Assembly (NCBI GenBank): GCA_964604675.1
Contig: CAZSAT010000055.1
Span: forward strand, 1 to 45,626
Direction of reading: 5' to 3'
Length of the DNA stretch: 45,626 bases
Source of the DNA: CAZSAT01 sp964604675
Lineage (GTDB): Bacteria > Myxococcota_A > UBA796 > CAJQPC01
Below the pieces are notes generated by a model. It was not told the DNA's origin and ran no database searches. It saw only the letters and a list, made by a program, of their open reading frames with translations. Positions 41,445 through 45,626 of the stretch are shown piece after piece (within the stretch, counting starts at the first letter, position 1; the number at the start of each line of letters is the position of its first letter). A program made the translations under genes and the position numbers.

Positions 41445-41450
41445 TAGCGT
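41445..41450 (+). promoter_or_regulatory. Promoter -10 candidate (TAGCGT), leadered type
   Basis: TAGCGT lies exactly 18 bases before ATG 41469, with the Shine-Dalgarno GGAGGAGGT between them. The layout is identical to that at 30466. Confidence 0.5.
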
Positions 41451-41468
41451 TGGGCGGAGGAGGTCTGG

Positions 41469-43088
41469 ATGACACGCCAGCGGGCGGCCGTGGCCGTCTG
41501 GTCGGAGCTCGGTGACCGTCAACCCGCCCACGCCCTGGTGGCGGGGATCGATCTGGTGGTCTTGCGCTACGACGATCGGGTGAGCGTGCTCTATGGCCGC
41601 TGCCTGCACCGCGGCGCGCTGATGGCCGACGGCACCGTGAAGGGTGACGACCTCGTCTGCGGCGTGCACGGGTGGGACTTCCGCTACACCACGGGTGTCT
41701 CAGCGTACGACAACCACGAGGCGCTCCATCGCTTCGAGAGCTGGGTGGAGGACGGTCAGGTCTGGGTGGACGAGGCGGAGGTGGCCGCGTGGGGAGCGGC
41801 CCACCCGCAGCCCTTCGACCGCGAGGCCTACCAGGGCGTGTATGCCGACACGCACCCGGACCCCGCCGAGCCGCACAACCAGCACATTCGTGCACTGGCG
41901 GAGCAAGGGCCCGAGCGGATGGGCCACCACGGTCCGATGAGTGCGATGGGCGTGAGCCGCACCGAGCTGCCGAGCTGGGACGACCTGCAGGTGCTCACCG
42001 CGCAGCTGTCCCGGCGCCCGCTCATGGAGGACGTGGCCGTCGATACCCGGCTCGTGATCGGCCCGTCCGCGGCCCGGCCGCTCGTGTTGGAGATCCCCCT
42101 GTTCGTGAGCGACATGAGCTACGGCGCGCTCTCCGAGGAAGCCAAGGTCGCGCTCGCGACGGGTGCGGAGGCAGCGGGTACCGGCATCTGCTCGGGCGAG
42201 GGTGGGATGCTTCCCGAGGAACAGGCCGCCAACAGTCGCTACTTCTACGAGCTGGCGAGCGCGAAGTTCGGCTGGGACCTCGCGCACGCCGAGCGTGTGC
42301 AGGCCTTGCACTTCAAGGGTGGACAGGGCGCGAAGACCGGCACGGGCGGCCACCTGCCGGGCGAGAAGGTCGTGGGCAAGATCGCCGCGGTGCGTCACCT
42401 GAAGGCGGGCGAACCCGCCATCAGCCCGCCGGCCTTCCCGGACCTCGCATCGCCGCGCGACTTCCGCAAGGTGGCCGACGCCGTGCGGGAGCGCAGCGGC
42501 GGGATCCCGATCGGCTTCAAGCTGTCGGCCCAACACATCGAGGCGGATCTGGACTTCGCCCTGGCGGCGAGCGCCGACTACATCATCCTGGACGGCCGGG
42601 GGGGTGCGACCGGCGCGGCGCCCAACGTCTTCAAGCACAACATCTCGGTCCCTACGATGGCGGCACTCGCGCGGGCGCGACGGCACCTGGACCAGCTCGG
42701 GCGGGGCGAGGTGACGCTGATCATCACCGGCGGCCTGCGCACGGAGTCAGACTTCGTGAAGGCGCTGGCGCTGGGCGCCGACGGCGTGGCGATCTCGAAC
42801 TCGGCGCTCCAGGCGATCGGTTGCCTCGGCATGAGGGCGTGTCACACCAACAACTGTCCGGTGGGCATCGCCACGCAGAAGGAGCACCTGCGTCAGCGCC
42901 TGGTGGTGGCGGCAGGTGCCCAGCGCTTGCGCAACTACCTGCTCGCGACGGTGCACCTGATGCAGGTGCTCGCACGTGCCTGCGGTCACGACGCCCTGAG
43001 CGGCTTCGGTGTGCACGATCTGACCACATGGAAGCGCGATGTCGCGTACCTCACGGGCGTGGGCTATGGCGGGGTGGTACCGCTCTGA
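41469..43088 (+). CDS. Rieske [2Fe-2S] domain fused to glutamate synthase-like FMN/[3Fe-4S] domain
   Basis: The 539-residue protein starts with a Rieske ferredoxin domain (~1-110): CLH at Cys45/His47 and CGVH at Cys64/His67, the spacing of Rieske clusters. Residues ~150-539 match the glutamate synthase central/FMN domain: SGEGGMLPEE, KGGQGAKTGTGGHLPGEKV, DGRGGATGAAP, and the [3Fe-4S] cysteines Cys452, Cys458 and Cys463 in CLGMRACHTNNCPVG. No glutaminase domain is present, so it is not a complete glutamate synthase. The Rieske part may deliver electrons to FMN; substrate unknown. ATG 41469 has a near-perfect Shine-Dalgarno. Confidence 0.88.
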   Translation: MTRQRAAVAVWSELGDRQPAHALVAGIDLVVLRYDDRVSVLYGRCLHRGALMADGTVKGDDLVCGVHGWDFRYTTGVSAYDNHEALHRFESWVEDGQVWVDEAEVAAWGAAHPQPFDREAYQGVYADTHPDPAEPHNQHIRALAEQGPERMGHHGPMSAMGVSRTELPSWDDLQVLTAQLSRRPLMEDVAVDTRLVIGPSAARPLVLEIPLFVSDMSYGALSEEAKVALATGAEAAGTGICSGEGGMLPEEQAANSRYFYELASAKFGWDLAHAERVQALHFKGGQGAKTGTGGHLPGEKVVGKIAAVRHLKAGEPAISPPAFPDLASPRDFRKVADAVRERSGGIPIGFKLSAQHIEADLDFALAASADYIILDGRGGATGAAPNVFKHNISVPTMAALARARRHLDQLGRGEVTLIITGGLRTESDFVKALALGADGVAISNSALQAIGCLGMRACHTNNCPVGIATQKEHLRQRLVVAAGAQRLRNYLLATVHLMQVLARACGHDALSGFGVHDLTTWKRDVAYLTGVGYGGVVPL

Positions 43089-43102
43089 GGTTGAAGTCGC
43101 GC

Positions 43103-43465
43103 ATGGAAGGTGGTTGCCACTGTGGAGCCCTTCGCTACACGGTTCCTGATGTGTCGGGCTTCGCATTCCTGTGTCACTGCGATAGCTGTCGCAGGCTGGC
43201 GAGCGGTGCACGGCTGGCCGGCGTGTCGGTGCCCCAAGACACCCTCGAGGTGACGGGCGAGATGGTTCGCTACACCTACGCCGGCGGCAAGGCGCCGATC
43301 CATCTCCACTTCTGCGGGCTGTGCTCGACGCAGATCTACGCAGAGCCCACGGCCTATCCAGGCATCGCTGCGCTTCGGATCGGCACCCTGGACGACGACA
43401 GCGTCATCCAGAGCGTGAAGCGCGTGTACGCCCACCAGGCCTGTGCCTGGGAGCCGGAAGCCTGA
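43103..43465 (+). CDS. GFA/CENP-V family zinc protein
   Basis: The 120-residue protein has the paired zinc motifs GGCHCGA near the start, CHCDSC near residue 25, and FCGLCSTQ near 70. This fold is found in glutathione-dependent formaldehyde-activating enzymes and many uncharacterised homologues, so the formaldehyde role is not assured. ATG 43103 lacks a good Shine-Dalgarno; a TTG at 43091 would add four residues. It lies 14 bp after the Rieske-GltB gene and is probably in its operon. Confidence 0.82.
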   Translation: MEGGCHCGALRYTVPDVSGFAFLCHCDSCRRLASGARLAGVSVPQDTLEVTGEMVRYTYAGGKAPIHLHFCGLCSTQIYAEPTAYPGIAALRIGTLDDDSVIQSVKRVYAHQACAWEPEA

Positions 43466-43467
43466 GG

Positions 43468-44397
43468 TCAGCGGGGCGGTTCCTCGTCCGAAGCGGTGAA
43501 CCTGCGCCACTCGTCGACGAGCCAGTCGGCCTGTTCCCACAGGACCCAGTGCGCGGCGTCGGGGTGCACGGCCCAGGCGCAGCGTGCGTCGACGAAGTCG
43601 CAGGAGCGCTCGGCGTTGACCGGGAGCATGTAGGTGTCCTGTCCACCCCACAGGGCCAGGACCGGGACCTGGATCCTCGGCGCGCTCGCGGCCTTGTCCC
43701 AGACCTCACGCCAGTCGCCGAAGTTCTCCCGGTAGTAGCGGAGCGGCGGGAGGGTCTCCTCTCGGGTGTCGAAGAGAGCGTGGTAGTGGTCGGCGTCGGC
43801 GTCGGAGAGCGCGGTGTTGTCGACCAGCTCGGGGTGGTACACCTCGGCCGCACGGTCCTCCGCATCGAGGCCTGCGAAGATGCGCGGGGTGATGCGCCAC
43901 GTCATCAGGTTGGCGAAGCGCTTGTAGCGACGCTGGGCGGGGTCTTCGTCCCAGGTCTGCTTCAGTGCGCCGAGGTGGGGCACCGAGAGCACGGTGATCG
44001 TCTCGAAGCGCTCCGGGTACAGGCCGCCGGCCTCCCAGCTGATGATGGCGCCCCAGTCGTGGCCGATCAGGTGCACGCTGTCGAGCGCGAGCGCATCGAG
44101 CAGGGCCACGAGGTCGCCGGCGAGGGTAGGCAGGTCGTAGCCGTCGTCGGGCGCTGAGGTGCCGCCGTAGCCGCGGAGATCGGGGGCGTAGACGCGGTGG
44201 TCCTCCGCGAGCAGTGGGAGCACGTTGCGCCAGCCATGCGAGCTGTCCGGGAAGCCGTGGAGCAGCACCACGGGGATGCCATCTTCCGGACCCGCTACGA
44301 GCACGTGCACCTGTTCGAGCGTGGCGGTGCCGACGATCGAATGGGTCCACGGACCGGGTGGGGGCGATGCGTGGACAGCGGCGAGGAGGAGCAACAT
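43468..44397 (-). CDS. Exported epoxide hydrolase-like alpha/beta hydrolase
   Basis: The 309-residue protein begins with a short signal (MLLLLAAVHA), then SPPPG. It has HGFPDSSHGW for the oxyanion region, the epoxide-hydrolase/dehalogenase nucleophile elbow GHDWG (Asp instead of Ser), cap-domain YYRENF, GGQDTYM for the acid, and AAHWVLWE for the catalytic histidine. It should open epoxides by an aspartyl-ester mechanism outside the cytoplasm. ATG 44397 is chosen for the signal; TACCCT lies 6 bases upstream and there is no Shine-Dalgarno. It converges with the GFA gene (2-bp gap). Confidence 0.85.
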   Translation of the reverse strand: MLLLLAAVHASPPPGPWTHSIVGTATLEQVHVLVAGPEDGIPVVLLHGFPDSSHGWRNVLPLLAEDHRVYAPDLRGYGGTSAPDDGYDLPTLAGDLVALLDALALDSVHLIGHDWGAIISWEAGGLYPERFETITVLSVPHLGALKQTWDEDPAQRRYKRFANLMTWRITPRIFAGLDAEDRAAEVYHPELVDNTALSDADADHYHALFDTREETLPPLRYYRENFGDWREVWDKAASAPRIQVPVLALWGGQDTYMLPVNAERSCDFVDARCAWAVHPDAAHWVLWEQADWLVDEWRRFTASDEEPPR

Positions 44398-45063
44398 GGC
44401 CGCAGGGTACGTGATCACCGCGGCTTCCACCCCGCGCTGGTTACGGGAGGCGATGCCCAGCGACTCCAGGCCCTCCGACGCTGCGACCTACTACGCCGGC
44501 ATGAGGGCCGCGTGGGCGCGCTACCCATCGACCGACGACCTCGAGTCCTATGAAGCATTCTTCGCCGAGATGGGCGGGGACCGCTCCATGGCGGAGCTCG
44601 TGCGCACGGTGATGGCCGAGGTGCCCGCTTCGCCGAAGCGTGTCCTGGAGTTCGGGTGCGACAACGGCATCCTGCTGACCCTCTTCCGTGCGCCCGGACG
44701 GTCCTTGTCGGGCGTGGACATCAACCCGCAGGCCATCGCGCGGGGGCGGGCGCTCTTCGCGGACCTCGACCTTCGCGTGAACGCCGGTGTAGCGATCCCT
44801 TCGAGGACGGTGCCTTCGACGTCGTGGTGGCGTCGGCGGTGCTGAAGCACATCCGTCCAGAGGACCGGTCCGGGCTCTACGACGAGTTCCGGCGCGTGGC
44901 CGACCACGTCTTCGCGATCTACGAGGACAGCACCGAGGTGGAGCAGTTCGGGCCGTTCACCTTCTACCGCGCCGACTTCGACCGCGAGCTCGGCGCGGTC
45001 TTCGAGCGTGTGCACACCGTGGCGTGCGGCGGCTACACCTTCGCGCTGTACCGGACGGGCTGA
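44396..45063 (+). pseudogene. SAM-dependent methyltransferase with a -1 frameshift
   Basis: The first part encodes VLEFGCDNGILLTLF (motif I) and GVDINPQAIARGRALF, the SAM-binding half of a class I methyltransferase. Near 44785-44800 the frame breaks into SRTVPSTSWW and stops at 44845. A frame one base back continues the family pattern as DPFEDGAFDVVVASAVLKHI...LYDEFRRVADHVFAIYED to 45063. A single deleted base in the GTAGCGATCCC region explains it. It may be a real mutation or a sequencing error near the contig end. The start is either ATG 44396 (GAGGAGGAG upstream, overlapping the hydrolase start) or ATG 44452. Confidence 0.7.
44404..44409 (-). promoter_or_regulatory. Leaderless-type -10 element (TACCCT)
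   Basis: TACCCT on the minus strand ends 6 bases before ATG 44397 of the epoxide hydrolase, which lacks a Shine-Dalgarno. Confidence 0.35.
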
Positions 45064-45076
45064 GCGTCAGCGCGCG

Positions 45077-45510
45077 GCCCTCCCCTCGCCGCTCCGAGCT
45101 CCTTCAGGGTGGCCTGTCGCAGGCCCGGGTCTGCGCGAGCACGGTGAACATCAGCGCCTCCCGCCACACACGCTGGGCGGCGTGGTCGGTGGGGTTCGCC
45201 CGACCGGCGGAGGCGGCGACGCCGGCGTGAGCGCATCGCCCCGTCAACGGGACGGCCTCGGCGCGGAGCTGCAGGGCCTCGTCGAAGCGCCTGGTGTCGC
45301 CCACGGCGTCGTGCAGCCGCCCGCGGACGGGGTTGAGCCGCCCGCGCAGTCCGGCTGGCTCCTGGCTCCTGCGGCGGCGACGTCGAGTCCAGCCGCTGCA
45401 CAGCCCAGCGCAACGTTCTCCCGGTCGCGCTCTCCGACCCAGGTGGCGGGAGCGCTCACAAGTGCCTGCTCCCTGGCGACGAGGAAGCCGTCGAAACGCA
45501 GGGTCACGGT
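45077..45510 (-). pseudogene. Acyl-CoA dehydrogenase C-terminal remnant with several frameshifts
   Basis: This otherwise gene-free stretch holds an acyl-CoA dehydrogenase tail split over three minus-strand frames. It begins TLRFDGFLVAREQAL...VGERDRENVALGCAA (45507 to ~45390), continues in a second frame with LNPVRGRLHDAVGDTRRFDEALQLRAEAV...HAAQRVWREALMFTVLAQT, and ends in a third with RQATLKELGAARG. The N-terminal ~200 residues are absent, and an in-frame TGA lies just upstream of 45507. The family call rests on the C-terminal helix pattern from memory. It is either a decayed gene or a badly assembled contig end. Nothing else coding is seen between 45064 and 45530. Confidence 0.45.
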
Positions 45511-45534
45511 CGTCTTGAGGCGAGGTCAGAGGCG

Positions 45535-45566
45535 AAAAGGGCCGCCCACAGGTGTGAGCGGCCCTT
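45535..45566 (-). terminator. Rho-independent terminator after the tmRNA-like gene
   Basis: Perfect 9-bp arms AAGGGCCGC (45537-45545) and GCGGCCCTT (45558-45566) enclose a 12-nt loop. On the minus strand the stem is followed by T residues (CTTTTCG). It starts 5 bp after the CCA end of the RNA gene. Confidence 0.75.
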
Positions 45567-45570
45567 CCGA

Positions 45571-45626
45571 TGGTGGAGGCGGCGGGAGTCGAACCCTGGG
45601 CGCACCATCAACCCATAATGGGCTTG
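45571..45626 (-). ncRNA. ssrA: tmRNA 3' end (partial, runs off the window)
   Basis: Read on the minus strand, the last 26 bases are GGGTTCGACTCCC, then GCCGCCTCCACCA, the T-loop and acceptor/CCA end typical of proteobacterial tmRNA. The 56 bases seen do not form a normal tRNA anticodon arm, which argues against an ordinary tRNA. The T-stem is imperfect (CAGGG opposite CCCGC, two mismatches), so either the contig end has errors or the assignment needs the rest of the gene. A terminator follows at once. Confidence 0.55.

Noticed and set aside
45571..45626. An ordinary tRNA or tRNA-Sec at the window end
   Set aside because: No anticodon arm can be folded at the expected distance, no TCA anticodon is present, and the discriminator is A rather than the G usual for tRNA-Sec; the 3' sequence fits tmRNA better.
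1..45626. CRISPR arrays, insertion sequences, prophage or defence islands
   Set aside because: No direct-repeat arrays, transposase, integrase, capsid or restriction-type genes were seen on either strand.

Overview
This is a GC-rich, gene-dense bacterial window with short or overlapping gene junctions and almost no non-coding DNA. The best taxonomic guess is a Myxococcota-type (former deltaproteobacterial) genome. The evidence is an ElbD-type ether-lipid multienzyme with its neighbours, a secreted PGRP amidase ending in a MYXO-CTERM-like tail, many predicted lipoproteins, a Hanks-type kinase, and extra-long coiled-coil proteins. No phage, plasmid, CRISPR or insertion-sequence genes were seen. 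All family names are from reading motifs; no search was run.

Layout. (1) 1-7872, minus strand: a tightly coupled operon (HAD phosphatase, LarA-like protein, 1539-aa reductase/ligase/ACP/acyltransferase/SCP2 multienzyme, SDR) that resembles, from memory, the myxobacterial ether-lipid (elb) cluster. (2) 7960-11783, minus: an alpha/beta-hydrolase lipoprotein, an exported peptidoglycan amidase, and an unusual HTH-GspE-type ATPase fusion. (3) 11883-18026, minus: a five-gene fatty-acid module (TetR, FadE5-like dehydrogenase, MaoC hydratase, FabG4-like reductase, thiolase) with the same gene set as the mycobacterial htdX-fabG4-fadA2-fadE5 locus. A palindromic operator candidate lies upstream of the TetR gene. 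(4) 18105-24412, plus: a small exported protein, an aldo/keto reductase fused to a polynucleotide kinase-phosphatase, a membrane protein, and a bifunctional formiminotransferase-cyclodeaminase. (5) 24405-27938, minus: a creatininase-family protein, a selenocysteine-containing SelD (in-frame UGA plus SECIS hairpin), and a 5'-nucleotidase-like lipoprotein. (6) 27937-36199, plus: a deaminase, a transglutaminase-like protein, an AlkB-like dioxygenase with a zinc ribbon, two coiled-coil proteins (one of 1386 aa built from ~145-residue repeats), and a PhyH dioxygenase behind a palindrome. (7) 36200-37511, minus: a soluble Ser/Thr kinase and a truncated haemoglobin preceded by an 11-codon leader ORF. 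(8) 37571-43465, plus: a Pol I paralogue with eroded nuclease and altered polymerase motifs, a serine-hydrolase lipoprotein, a sterol-desaturase remnant, a Rieske-glutamate-synthase-like fusion, and a GFA protein. (9) 43468-45626: an exported epoxide hydrolase, a frameshifted methyltransferase, a decayed acyl-CoA dehydrogenase remnant, a terminator, and the 3' end of what looks like tmRNA.

Two genome-wide habits stand out. Many genes lack a Shine-Dalgarno sequence and instead have a TAnnnT hexamer 5-7 bases before the start codon, the layout expected of leaderless mRNAs. Two genes with strong Shine-Dalgarno sequences have TAGCGT exactly 18 bases before the start. Exported proteins also carry very short signal peptides without an N-terminal positive charge (for example MWLLLLGC). 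The most interesting individual items are the aldo/keto reductase-PNKP fusion, the degenerate Pol I, the repeat-built coiled-coil giant, the UGA-containing selD that an ordinary gene caller would truncate, and the leaderless-promoter pattern.
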